Source: RFXV01 sp038150465 (lineage in GTDB: Bacteria; Bacteroidota; Bacteroidia; Flavobacteriales; Schleiferiaceae). From it: DNA of 64,000 nucleotides. The notes beneath the pieces were generated by a model. It was not told the origin of the DNA and made no database searches. It saw nothing but the letters and a program-made list of their open reading frames with translations. Both the position numbers and the translations under genes were made by a program. This document shows, piece after piece, positions 51,015-58,922 of the stretch. Every line of letters begins with the position of its first letter. Positions within the stretch are counted from its first letter, which is position 1. Location of the stretch: the NCBI GenBank assembly GCA_038150465.1, contig JAYOTP010000005.1, forward strand, positions 1 through 64,000. The letters are read 5' to 3'.

Positions 51015-51776
51015 ATGATCCAGGCCATCATTGTGGACGACGAGGAATCTTCGAGAAAGGCCCTTGTCAGCAAACTCGAACTCTTCACCCCAGAAGTAGA
51101 AGTCAAAGGAGAATCCGGATCGGTGGACGAGGCGCTTGGTCAGATCGCCGAACAGACTCCTGATGTGGTCTTCCTGGACATCAACCTCTCCGGCGAGAAC
51201 GGCTTCGAACTATTGGAAAAGCTGGAACAGGACGAACTGCTTCAGGAGAACAGACCCGCCATCATCTTCATCACGGCACACGACGAATTTGCCCTCCGCG
51301 CCATCAAGTTCAGCGCATTGGATTATCTCCTCAAGCCCATCGATCCAGAAGAACTCGTTCGCGCCATCCGCAAGCTCGAAGAGCAGAAGAACCCAGGGGG
51401 AATGCCAATGGGTGTGCTTATCGAGAATCTTCGGGGCGGCAGTGGAATGCCCCGCAGGATCGTTGTTCCCACCTACGACGGCATGCATATTCTAAAGGTT
51501 TCGGACATCATCCGCTGTGAGTCGAGCAGCAACTACACCAACTTCCTGCTCAAAGATGCCAAGCCCATCCTGGCTTCGAAGACGTTGAAGGAATACGACA
51601 TCATGCTCAGCCCGCACAATTTTGAACGCATTCACAAATCGCATCTCATCAATATGGCCTACGTCAAGCGATATGTACCCTCTGACGGAGGCTATATGAT
51701 CATGGAAGATGACTCACGCATTCCCGTGGCGAATCGGAAAAAAGAACAGCTGCTCAAGCTGATACGGAACATGTAG
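51015..51776 (+). CDS. LytTR-family response regulator
   Basis: 253 residues. Receiver domain (1-125) with acidic pocket VDDEE and phospho-acceptor D55 in VVFLDINLSG, then K in YLLKPID. A LytTR DNA-binding domain follows (about 150-250: IVVPTYDGMHILKVSDIIRC, YTNFLL, FERIHKSHLINMAYVKRY). It is the partner of the LytS-like kinase 81 bases upstream. Target genes are unknown; the divergently encoded barrel pair is the closest candidate. The ATG at 51015 is preferred to an earlier in-frame ATG at 50973, which lies before the -7 element. Confidence 0.94.
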   Translation: MIQAIIVDDEESSRKALVSKLELFTPEVEVKGESGSVDEALGQIAEQTPDVVFLDINLSGENGFELLEKLEQDELLQENRPAIIFITAHDEFALRAIKFSALDYLLKPIDPEELVRAIRKLEEQKNPGGMPMGVLIENLRGGSGMPRRIVVPTYDGMHILKVSDIIRCESSSNYTNFLLKDAKPILASKTLKEYDIMLSPHNFERIHKSHLINMAYVKRYVPSDGGYMIMEDDSRIPVANRKKEQLLKLIRNM

Positions 51777-51860
51777 ACATCGCCCTTTCTCGCATTCCGA
51801 AGATTTTTTTAAAATTGGACTGCGAATGATTGCGATGGTTAATCGTTGGATTTCGATGGA

Positions 51861-51891
51861 AGACCCCGTTGCATTACGGGGTCTTTTTTTT
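51861..51891 (+). terminator. Rho-independent terminator after the LytTR regulator
   Basis: Stem AGACCCCGT (51861-51869), loop TGCATT, ACGGGGTCT (51876-51884), then T to 51891. A nine-pair stem with an eight-base T run on the plus strand. The stop codon and last codons of the convergent glycosyltransferase lie inside it. Confidence 0.88.
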
Positions 51892-52770
51892 GTCCAATTC
51901 ACAGAGTACGCCCAGCCGCCAAAGGTCAAAGAGGATGAGACTGGGACGCGCACTTTTAAGGTTGCGTTCCCAAGTACTACGCAGCATGCTGAAAAGCAGT
52001 CTGTACAGAGGTGTCAGTCCGAGCTTTTGTATGCGCCGATACCGCTCATAAAGGCGTGTTCCCTTTTTGAGCCTTCCTTCCCCGATGAGTTGAAGAAGCG
52101 TTCGAATGCCTGTTCGGGTCTTTTCAAGAAAAACAGGATCCTTGTCCAGACCCTCGTGAAGCAGGGGATTGTCGCAGTGGGACAAAACGATCCCATGAGC
52201 GGATAGCTCTACTCCAAACAAGGTGTCTTCATGGCCATAGTGCATGATGGACTCCCTGAATTGGATGCTTTGGAAAGTGGAGGCAGGGATCAAAAAATTG
52301 AAAGAAGAAAAACCGTATTCCTTCGCAGAAGAACGGCTTACGGCAGATCGTTCCTCGCGGGCCTTGCCATAGACCCAGCGCAGCCGTCTGCCTTTCTCTG
52401 GTGCTTCCTGGCGGTAGGCGGTTCCACCCACCCAGACCGAATCAGTGGGCAGAAGGTCGAAGTAGCGTTCCACGTACCGTGCATCGGGCGGCGCAGAATC
52501 TCCATCGAGAAACACCAAATACGGGAATTGCGCCTGAGATGCCAGCCAGTTTCTGCTGGCCGAACGACTTGGGCTGCTTTTTCCTGCTTCGAATCGAACA
52601 CCCTCAAATTCCTGGAGTTCACGCTGCAGCATTTCGTGAATGCGTGGATCCGATCCATTGTCGTGGGCGATGATCTCAAAGGCTTCCGGTCGTTGCTTTC
52701 CCTGCAGGTGAAGACTATGGACCAGCGCTCGGATATCTTGCTCGTAGCAGGCGATTAAAAAGGAGATCAT
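51874..52770 (-). CDS. Family 2 glycosyltransferase
   Basis: 298 residues. GT-A fold: the opening MISFLIACYEQDIRALVHSL, the nucleotide-binding IIAHDNGSDPRIHE, and the metal-binding DxD-like motif VFLDGDSAPPDARYV, then a C-terminal acceptor region with IMHYGHEDTLFGVEL (candidate catalytic Asp in the E-D pair). Substrates unknown; probably an envelope or exopolysaccharide sugar. It is a lone gene. Its last codons and stop coincide with the terminator of the gene on the other strand. Confidence 0.88.
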   Translation of the reverse strand: MISFLIACYEQDIRALVHSLHLQGKQRPEAFEIIAHDNGSDPRIHEMLQRELQEFEGVRFEAGKSSPSRSASRNWLASQAQFPYLVFLDGDSAPPDARYVERYFDLLPTDSVWVGGTAYRQEAPEKGRRLRWVYGKAREERSAVSRSSAKEYGFSSFNFLIPASTFQSIQFRESIMHYGHEDTLFGVELSAHGIVLSHCDNPLLHEGLDKDPVFLEKTRTGIRTLLQLIGEGRLKKGTRLYERYRRIQKLGLTPLYRLLFSMLRSTWERNLKSARPSLILFDLWRLGVLCELDKKKTP

Positions 52771-52819
52771 TATTTTCGCTCTGGTCTAATTCCGGTGAAT
52801 CGTGCTCCAGTACATCAGT

Positions 52820-53302
52820 GTGAAAAGTAAGGTATTAATTCCGCTCAGTTTTCTTCTGCTGTTGCTTTCAGCGGCCTGTGATGAGTGTGATTCTGTGGTC
52901 CAGGCTCCTCAGACTGACAGTTGGTTCCGTTTGTTCGATCAGGCGGGCAATGACCTTTGGTTCAATCCGGGGGTTGGATTCAACCCGGACAAGGCGACTG
53001 CGGTGATCACTGTGGACAGTTTGCGGATTCCGGTCGGCACCTCGGTGGTGCGCAACCTGTTCTCTCCCAGTTATGTGTCCTTTCCCTTGTTGCCGTCTGT
53101 CACAGACCAGAACAAGGCAACCCTTTTTCTGAATGGAATCGACTCTTTGGTCTTTTATTACCGAACGGTGACCGATCAGGAGAACTGCCAGGAATTCAAT
53201 GAGGTCTCCTTTGTTTTGATCGGCGATACGGTCATCTGCAGTCCGTGCGGGATCCCCGTAAGTGCAGGTGGTGACGGCGAGTTCATCGATCTGATCTACT
53301 GA
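52820..53302 (+). CDS. DUF6452-like lipoprotein
   Basis: 160 residues. A lipoprotein signal MKSKVLIPLSFLLLLLSAAC puts the lipidated Cys at residue 20, followed by a second Cys (DEC). The remainder is beta-rich with Cys pairs near the end (CQEFN, VICSPC). The pattern fits the DUF6452 lipoproteins of Bacteroidota as I know them, function unknown. There is no ATG; the GTG at 52820 gives the best signal peptide, while another GTG at 52802 would add six residues. TATTTTCG at 52771-52778 is one mismatch from TAnnTTTG and may be its promoter element. Confidence 0.75.
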   Translation: MKSKVLIPLSFLLLLLSAACDECDSVVQAPQTDSWFRLFDQAGNDLWFNPGVGFNPDKATAVITVDSLRIPVGTSVVRNLFSPSYVSFPLLPSVTDQNKATLFLNGIDSLVFYYRTVTDQENCQEFNEVSFVLIGDTVICSPCGIPVSAGGDGEFIDLIY

Positions 53303-53313
53303 GCAGAAAGGGC

Positions 53314-54000
53314 TCAGAGCGTCTTCTGCACTGTTTCTTCCAGCGTTCCATTCGTACAGCGCAATGTCCTTCCCGGAAATTTGAGGATGAGCGCATAGTC
53401 ATGTGTGGCCATGAGAATGCAGCGGTCTTTTTTGCAGACTTCTTTCAGCAGGAAAATGATCTCCTCTGAGGTGGAGGGGTCCAAATTGCCTGTTGGCTCA
53501 TCTGCCAGGATGACCTCTGGATCGTTCAGAAGCGCTCGGGCGATGGCCACCCGCTGCTGTTCGCCCCCACTGATCTGGTAGGGCATTTTGTCCTTGTTAT
53601 CGACCATGCCCACTTTTTCGAGCACTTCAGAGATGCGCTCTTCCATCTTCTTTTTATCCTTCCACCCCGTGGCTTTCAGCACAAAGCTCAGATTGTCGGC
53701 GATGCTGCGATCGGTGAGGAGCTGGAAGTCCTGGAAGACGATGCCGAGCTTTCTCCTTAGGGTGGGGATATCGGCATCCTTGAGCGCTCCGAGATCCTGC
53801 TTGGCAATGGATCCGCTGCCGGAGTGAAGCGGCAGGTCGCCGTAGAGGGTTTTGAGCAAGCTGGACTTGCCACTTCCTGTGGCTCCGATCAGGTAAACGA
53901 ATTCTCCTTTCTCAATGGAAAAGCTGACGTCGCTGAGCACGAGGTGCTCTGCCTGGCGGATGTGCACATCCTGCAGCCGTACAAGTGGCGTATCACTCAT
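53314..54000 (-). CDS. ftsE: Cell-division ABC ATPase FtsE
   Basis: 228 residues. Walker A GATGSGKSS, Q-loop VFQDFQLLTDRS, signature SGGEQQRVAIARAL, Walker B VILADEPTGNLDP and switch His in MATHDYALI. The length and the DFQLL and EPTGNLDP segments fit FtsE rather than other small ABC ATPases. With FtsX it controls cell wall hydrolases at the septum. ftsX is not adjacent and not in the window. It ends the serC - serA - HAD - ftsE group, 23 bases after the HAD gene. Confidence 0.88.
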   Translation of the reverse strand: MSDTPLVRLQDVHIRQAEHLVLSDVSFSIEKGEFVYLIGATGSGKSSLLKTLYGDLPLHSGSGSIAKQDLGALKDADIPTLRRKLGIVFQDFQLLTDRSIADNLSFVLKATGWKDKKKMEERISEVLEKVGMVDNKDKMPYQISGGEQQRVAIARALLNDPEVILADEPTGNLDPSTSEEIIFLLKEVCKKDRCILMATHDYALILKFPGRTLRCTNGTLEETVQKTL

Positions 54001-54023
54001 GGGCTAAATGTACTGCGCAGCGC

Positions 54024-54443
54024 TTATTCGCTCTTGAAGACTTCGATCTCTCGCTGAGCAGTGGTCAATTCTGTGAATTTTCCGAGGTAGCGCGTGGCCC
54101 GGACCACATGGTTGTCTATCCAGTGGTAATTGCCGCCCCGCGGTTTGCCCATGAGCATTCCATGGTACTTGAAGCCATGCTCCTGCAGCCATGCTTCGGT
54201 AACGGCACGGTGCTCTTCTGTACGTGAGGTGAAGAAGTAGATGATATGGCCTTCATCGTACCAGCCATTCAGCGTACGCAGTGCGTCGGGAAAGGGAGCG
54301 CAAGTCTTCATTCGCTCGGGTTCCTCGTTCGGTACATCTTCGGTGATCGTTCCGTCGATATCGATCAAAAAATTCTTGATGTGCTCGGGGAGCACTGGGC
54401 TGGCGTTGAGCCCCTGGTCGTCTTTTGCACCCTGCAGGTCCAT
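54024..54443 (-). CDS. HAD-superfamily phosphatase-like protein
   Basis: 139 residues. HAD motif I FLIDIDGTITED (DxDGT), with PNEEPERM, motif II region FFTSRTEEHR and the segment MGKPRGGNYHWIDNHVV with the motif III Lys and motif IV acidic residue. I recall relatives in Bacteroidota annotated as 'phosphoheptose isomerase', without good reason. Substrate unknown. It lies 22 bases after serA; placement between serine synthesis genes and ftsE suggests co-transcription, not necessarily a shared pathway. serB, the usual phosphoserine phosphatase, is not nearby; whether this small enzyme could serve is only a speculation. Confidence 0.8.
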   Translation of the reverse strand: MDLQGAKDDQGLNASPVLPEHIKNFLIDIDGTITEDVPNEEPERMKTCAPFPDALRTLNGWYDEGHIIYFFTSRTEEHRAVTEAWLQEHGFKYHGMLMGKPRGGNYHWIDNHVVRATRYLGKFTELTTAQREIEVFKSE

Positions 54444-54465
54444 AGGTATTCTGTCATTATTGGAT

Positions 54466-55419
54466 TCATCCCAGTGAACTGATTATTTGAGCGGCCAGTT
54501 CTTCACCGATCCGTTCCTGTGCCTCCAAGGTGGCGGCACCGATATGCGGGCTCAGGCTGATCTGGGGGTGCATCAGCAATTTGACTTCAGGGTCTGGTTC
54601 ATTTTCAAATACGTCCAAGGCGGCATGGGCCAATTGGCCACTGTCCAGGGCAGCAAGCAGGGCTTTTTCATCTACCACACCTCCTCTGGCTGCATTGATC
54701 AGGCAGCTGCCTTGTTTCATCAGGGTGAGTTCGCGTTCCCCGATCAGTGCTTCTCCACCGCCTCCGGGTACGTGGATGGTCACAAAATCAGCGGAACTGA
54801 GCACTTCCTCCAATGAGGTGGTGGCCACGGGGATGGATACATGGGCCCCGTTGGGAAAAGACAGTTCGATGGGCAGCTCAAAGGAGTTGGCATCTGCAGC
54901 TACTACCTTCATTCCCAAGCCAAATGCCCTTTTTGCAACCGCTTGTCCAATGCGCCCGAATCCGATGATGCCCAATGTCTTGCCTTGCAATTCTCTTCCC
55001 TTGCTGTAGGCTTTCTTCAGTTCCTTGAACCGGCTGTCTCCCTCCAGGGGCATTTCACGGTTGCTTGTGTAGAGAAAGCGGAGCATGCCGAACAAATGAC
55101 TGAAGACAAGTTCAGCCACTGAATCAGAGGAGGCAGCGGGTGTATTGATCACCTCCACTCCCTTGCTTTTCGCATATTCCACATCGATGTTGTCCATGCC
55201 TACGCCGCCCCGACCGATCATCTTCAGATCCGGGCAGGCGTCGATCAGATCCTTTCTCGCTTTGGTGGCGCTGCGGACAAGAAGTACGCTGATGCCCTCT
55301 GTGTTGATATAATCGATCAGCTGTTCCTGAGCCACCTTGGTTGTCTGCACCTCAAAACCGGCTGCTTCGAGGGGCGCTATTCCGGACGGACTGATTCCGT
55401 CGTTGGCAAGAATCTTCAT
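54466..55419 (-). CDS. serA: D-3-phosphoglycerate dehydrogenase (short form)
   Basis: 317 residues, first step of serine synthesis. NAD-binding motif LGIIGFGRIGQAVAKRAFGLG, catalytic Arg in INAARGGVVDEKALL, Glu in the P-D-P-E-V segment and His in LSPHIGAATLEAQ. It lacks the C-terminal ACT domain that gives serine feedback in E. coli. Follows serC by three bases. Confidence 0.93.
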   Translation of the reverse strand: MKILANDGISPSGIAPLEAAGFEVQTTKVAQEQLIDYINTEGISVLLVRSATKARKDLIDACPDLKMIGRGGVGMDNIDVEYAKSKGVEVINTPAASSDSVAELVFSHLFGMLRFLYTSNREMPLEGDSRFKELKKAYSKGRELQGKTLGIIGFGRIGQAVAKRAFGLGMKVVAADANSFELPIELSFPNGAHVSIPVATTSLEEVLSSADFVTIHVPGGGGEALIGERELTLMKQGSCLINAARGGVVDEKALLAALDSGQLAHAALDVFENEPDPEVKLLMHPQISLSPHIGAATLEAQERIGEELAAQIISSLG

Positions 55420-55422
55420 GAA

Positions 55423-56496
55423 TTATCCCTTTGTTCGTTCGAGTTCCTTCATCACATCCACCAGGGTCTGCACACTTTCCGGCGGAAGTGCATTGTACAT
55501 GCTGGCCCGATAGCCGCCAACGGAACGGTGTCCATTGATCCCGCTGATCCCTGCAGCCTTCCACATTTCATCGAAGCGCCCTTTGAGCGCGTCGTCCTTC
55601 AGTAAGAAGCAGGCGTTCATCGTGGACCGGTCTTCGCGATCGGCCGTTCCTTCAAAAAGCGGATTCCGGTCGATCTCCCCGTACATGATCTCAGCTTTTT
55701 TGGCATTCCGCTCGGATACCCATTGGATGCCGCCCCGGTCCTTGAGCCACTGAAGCGTCAGCATGCTGACGTATACAGCAAACACTGGGGGCGTGTGGAA
55801 CATCGATTCTTTCTCGATGTGGGTGCGGTAGTCGAGCATGGTGGGAATGTCCCGGCCAGTATGCCCAAGGAGCTCATCCTTTACGATGACCACCGTGGCT
55901 CCGGCAGGTCCCATGTTCTTCTGGGCGCCTGCGTAGATGAGTCCAAACTTTTCTACGTCCACTTTTCGACTGAAAATGTCAGAGGACATATCGCAGACCA
56001 CGGGCACAGGACTCGAAGGAAATTCCTTGATCTGTGTACCAAATATGGTGTTGTTGCTGGTGCAGTGGTAGTAGTCGGCTGTTTCGGGAATGGACAGATC
56101 CTTGGGGATGTAGCAGAAGTTCCTGTCGGAAGAATCTGAGATGGCTGTGGCCGCCCCGAGTTTTTGCGCTTCCTTCAGCGCTTTCTTTGCCCAGGTTCCC
56201 GTTACAGAGTAGGCAGCGCTTCCGCCCTCGGCTTTCATCAGGTTGTGGGGAACCATGGTGAACTCCAGGCTTGCTCCGCCCTGAAGGAAGAGCACGCTGT
56301 ATCCTTCGGGTACTTCGAGCAGCTCTTTGACCAGTTCGATCGCACGGTCCATGACGCCGATGAAACTCTTGCTTCTGTGGGAGATCTCGATCAGTGAGAG
56401 GTCCAGTCCGTCGAACTCTTGAACGGCCTGACTGGCCTGTTGCAAAACCTCTTTGGGCAGGATGCATGGGCCAGCTGAAAAGTTGTGGACTGTCAT
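55423..56496 (-). CDS. serC: Phosphoserine aminotransferase
   Basis: 357 residues. PLP-dependent class V aminotransferase; FSAGPCILPKEVLQQA opens the protein, the PLP Lys is in IYAGAQKNMGPAG, and GHRSVGGYRASMYNA closes it. Converts phosphohydroxypyruvate to phosphoserine. The ATG at 56496 follows a perfect -7 element by 17 bases; an in-frame upstream extension to 56703 overlaps the neighbouring gene and is not family-like. First gene of the group. Confidence 0.96.
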   Translation of the reverse strand: MTVHNFSAGPCILPKEVLQQASQAVQEFDGLDLSLIEISHRSKSFIGVMDRAIELVKELLEVPEGYSVLFLQGGASLEFTMVPHNLMKAEGGSAAYSVTGTWAKKALKEAQKLGAATAISDSSDRNFCYIPKDLSIPETADYYHCTSNNTIFGTQIKEFPSSPVPVVCDMSSDIFSRKVDVEKFGLIYAGAQKNMGPAGATVVIVKDELLGHTGRDIPTMLDYRTHIEKESMFHTPPVFAVYVSMLTLQWLKDRGGIQWVSERNAKKAEIMYGEIDRNPLFEGTADREDRSTMNACFLLKDDALKGRFDEMWKAAGISGINGHRSVGGYRASMYNALPPESVQTLVDVMKELERTKG

Positions 56497-56513
56497 GGCT
56501 TCTGTATTTGGAG

Positions 56514-56521
56514 CAAAAATA
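56514..56521 (-). promoter_or_regulatory. Predicted -7 element of serC-serA
   Basis: On the minus strand, TATTTTTG (perfect TAnnTTTG), 17 bases before the ATG at 56496. No -33 TTTG at the normal distance. Confidence 0.55.
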
Positions 56522-56554
56522 CTCAATTGGTGAACCGTATGCCGGCCTTTCAGT

Positions 56555-57463
56555 TCACTTTCTTTGCTCTCCAGGGGCGAGATCGGTACCTCTGTCGGGC
56601 GGGGCGATCCGGGCAGGAATGTCCGAAGGGGCCTCGATCTGCTCCTCCAGTTTCCAATGTCCTTTGTTCCAGTACAATGCATCGTAGGTGAAGTCCGGGC
56701 CATAGAAGGAATACATCCTCTTCATGGAGGCGTCTTGTGGCGCCAGGTGGTCCATGATGATCCGTCCTTCCGACCAGCGAAGAGAGGCGGAAAGTTTGGC
56801 CGAGTATTCGAGCAGCAAACGGTAGGGCTTGCGGGGCATTACCCGTCCCTGAAAGTCATCGATGCGGAAGATATCCGCACCAAAGATGATCCCTCCGGCC
56901 TGCTGTGGATCCAGGACGATCACATCGATCCACTTTCGACGGGTCCTGAGGTCGTGTTGGTCGTAGCCGAGGAGCATGTAGTGTGTTTCTTTCTTGTGCC
57001 GAACCTTCTCGATATGGTAATACACAGCTCCCTGCCATTGGCCGGGACGCAGCGGTCGGTACAAAGGCGGTACGGAATGATTTCCGGTATCGGAAAGCAG
57101 GATCACGCGGTTCGCTTCCTCGCCGGGCAGGACAACAAGGCCCTGGTGATGGAATCGTCCGCCTTTCCTGGGCAGTTGCCAGGTCCAGAGCACGAATCGA
57201 TCGTCGGGTGCACGCAGCCTTGAAATGCTCTTGAACGAGTCGAAGTCTTGCTGATAGGATGATGGATGGGAAAGTGTGTCGATGAGGAAGTCCAGGAGCA
57301 GGGCATTGGCCTGCAGCCTCAGAGAGTCATAGGGCGCACTGAGCACACTCTGAGCCACCGAGTCGATGTCGAGCGATCGCCCTTCCGAACCCAGGTGCTG
57401 ACCAAAGGCCAACGGACCCAGCAACAAAACGCCAATGAGTGATCGAAAGGAGGTAGGCTTCAT
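56555..57463 (-). CDS. Secreted protein, conserved in Bacteroidota, unknown function
   Basis: 302 residues. Signal peptide 1-20 (MKPTSFRSLIGVLLLGPLAF, then GQ). The mature protein has KGGRFHHQGLVVLPGEE, RPLRPGQWQGAVYYHIEK, KKETHYMLLGYDQHDLRTRR, VIVLDP and YRLLLEYSAKLSASLRW, ending in a Pro-rich tail. I have met such proteins next to serC in flavobacteria but know no function. The in-frame region upstream of 57463 overlaps the ferredoxin gene, so the ATG with the signal peptide is taken. Between ferredoxin and serC on the same strand. Confidence 0.8.
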   Translation of the reverse strand: MKPTSFRSLIGVLLLGPLAFGQHLGSEGRSLDIDSVAQSVLSAPYDSLRLQANALLLDFLIDTLSHPSSYQQDFDSFKSISRLRAPDDRFVLWTWQLPRKGGRFHHQGLVVLPGEEANRVILLSDTGNHSVPPLYRPLRPGQWQGAVYYHIEKVRHKKETHYMLLGYDQHDLRTRRKWIDVIVLDPQQAGGIIFGADIFRIDDFQGRVMPRKPYRLLLEYSAKLSASLRWSEGRIIMDHLAPQDASMKRMYSFYGPDFTYDALYWNKGHWKLEEQIEAPSDIPARIAPPDRGTDLAPGEQRK

Positions 57464-57497
57464 GAACACGAAAACGAAGGCAAAAAAGCCATGGTAT

Positions 57498-57845
57498 TCA
57501 GAGGTGCAGAAAGTCTTTTTTTCCCAGCAGCTGCTCTTCGGTCTCCACATGATCCTCGTCGGGTACACAGCAGTCCACCGGGCAAACGGCGGCACATTGG
57601 GGCTCTTCGTGGAATCCCTTGCACTCTGTGCACTTGTCGGTGACGATATAGTAGACATCGTAGTCCACGGGTTCCTGCGCTTCGCCTGCATCGACCTTGC
57701 CTCCGCTTGGCGGCACGATGGAGCCGCTCAGCGAGGTGCCGTCCGAGAACCGCCATTCCTGAGCACCCTCATAGATCGCATTGTTCGGGCACTCGGGTTC
57801 ACAGGCCCCGCAATTGATGCATTCATCCGTGATCTTTATCGCCAT
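57498..57845 (-). CDS. Ferredoxin, 2 x [4Fe-4S]
   Basis: 115 residues. Two cluster-binding motifs: CINCGACEPECPNNAI at the N-terminus, and CTECKGFHEEPQC followed by CPVDC near residues 78-98. The spacing in the second motif (an eight-residue insertion) is that of the Alvin-type/YfhL ferredoxins. The ATG at 57845 (MAIKITDECINCGAC) is chosen from the family; an ATG seven codons upstream lies in the -7 element. It diverges from the acyl-CoA reductase and I recall that neighbourhood from other flavobacteria. Confidence 0.92.
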   Translation of the reverse strand: MAIKITDECINCGACEPECPNNAIYEGAQEWRFSDGTSLSGSIVPPSGGKVDAGEAQEPVDYDVYYIVTDKCTECKGFHEEPQCAAVCPVDCCVPDEDHVETEEQLLGKKDFLHL

Positions 57846-57863
57846 GCTTCTTGCTTTCTTTGT

Positions 57864-57871
57864 CAAAAATA
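57864..57871 (-). promoter_or_regulatory. Predicted -7 element of the ferredoxin gene
   Basis: On the minus strand, TATTTTTG (perfect TAnnTTTG), 18 bases before the ATG at 57845. It lies within the 33 bases between the ferredoxin and the divergent acyl-CoA reductase start. Confidence 0.55.
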
Positions 57872-57878
57872 GAAGAAC

Positions 57879-58922
57879 ATGTCCGAGTTGAGCATCGGAA
57901 AACGTATTGAGGCCTTTTCAGAGTTGGCGGATCGACTCAGGGCACTGCGTTTGAGCGAGGCGGAAGCCGCTGCCGATCCCGTACGCCGTGTGATCGCTGA
58001 CCAGGTGAACAACAATCCCTGGTTCACTGAGCAGCAGGTCGATCGCGCGCTTCAGGAATGGATCGACCTTTTGTCTTCGGAAAAACTGAGCGGGTGGACC
58101 CAGGAGCTTGAAGAAGAATGCGGAGGAAAGACCGTTGCACTGATCCCAGCCGGCAACATTCCTTTGGTGGGTTTTCATGACGTGTTGAGTGTTCTGATCT
58201 CCGGTCACTCCCTCTTGCTTCGGCCGTCTTCTGAAGATCCGGACCTGATCCCAATGCTCCTGTTGATGCTGGAACAGATCGAGCCTGTTTTTCACGAACG
58301 GATCCGCATTGCCGATGGAAAACTGTCGGCCTTTGATGCGGTGATCGCGACGGGCAGCAACAATTCCGCCCGGTACTTTGAGCACTACTTTGGAAAATAT
58401 CCGCACATCATCCGCAAGAACCGGACTTCGGTGGCCGTATTGACCGGTGAAGAGACCCCGGAGGAGATCGATGGTCTGGCCGATGATGTGATGGCCTACT
58501 TCGGTTTGGGTTGCCGCTCGGTGACCAAAGTCTATTTGCCCGAAGGATTCGACATCGACCGGATCTTTGGTTCGCTCTACCGATACCGTGACTATCTGAA
58601 TTGCAAGCCCTTTGCGGACAACTATGACTACCATCGCTCGCTGTGGATGATGAACCAGATCCCGTTCCACGAAAACGGCTTCATGCTGCTCCGCGAAGAG
58701 GGTTCCCTGCACTCTCCTGTGGCGGCCTTGAACTACAGCTTCTATTCCGACATCGAGCAAGTAAAGGAAGAGCTCGCTGCCCAGCAGGAAGAACTTCAGA
58801 TGGTCGTTGGGAATGTGCCGGATCTGTTCCCAAGGCAAGCAGCGCTCGGCGCCGGTCAGCAACCGGCACTGGACGATTATGCCGACGGGGTCGACACGCT
58901 CTCTTTTCTCAGAAGTCTGTGA
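57879..58922 (+). CDS. Acyl-CoA reductase (LuxC-like, aldehyde dehydrogenase fold)
   Basis: 347 residues. Segments ALIPAGNIPLVGFHDVLSVL, SGHSLLLRPSSEDP, IATGSNNSARYFEHYF and the candidate catalytic Cys in YFGLGCRSVTKVYLP follow the acyl-CoA reductase family related to LuxC. It should reduce an activated fatty acid to an aldehyde, with NAD(P)H; substrate unknown. It ends one base before the convergent purQ stop. Transcribed away from the ferredoxin through a 33-base shared region. Confidence 0.85.
   Translation: MSELSIGKRIEAFSELADRLRALRLSEAEAAADPVRRVIADQVNNNPWFTEQQVDRALQEWIDLLSSEKLSGWTQELEEECGGKTVALIPAGNIPLVGFHDVLSVLISGHSLLLRPSSEDPDLIPMLLLMLEQIEPVFHERIRIADGKLSAFDAVIATGSNNSARYFEHYFGKYPHIIRKNRTSVAVLTGEETPEEIDGLADDVMAYFGLGCRSVTKVYLPEGFDIDRIFGSLYRYRDYLNCKPFADNYDYHRSLWMMNQIPFHENGFMLLREEGSLHSPVAALNYSFYSDIEQVKEELAAQQEELQMVVGNVPDLFPRQAALGAGQQPALDDYADGVDTLSFLRSL

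Noticed and set aside
51826..52206. Plus-strand frame of 126 codons after the LytTR gene
   Set aside because: It crosses the terminator and lies opposite the glycosyltransferase, whose domain motifs are clear.
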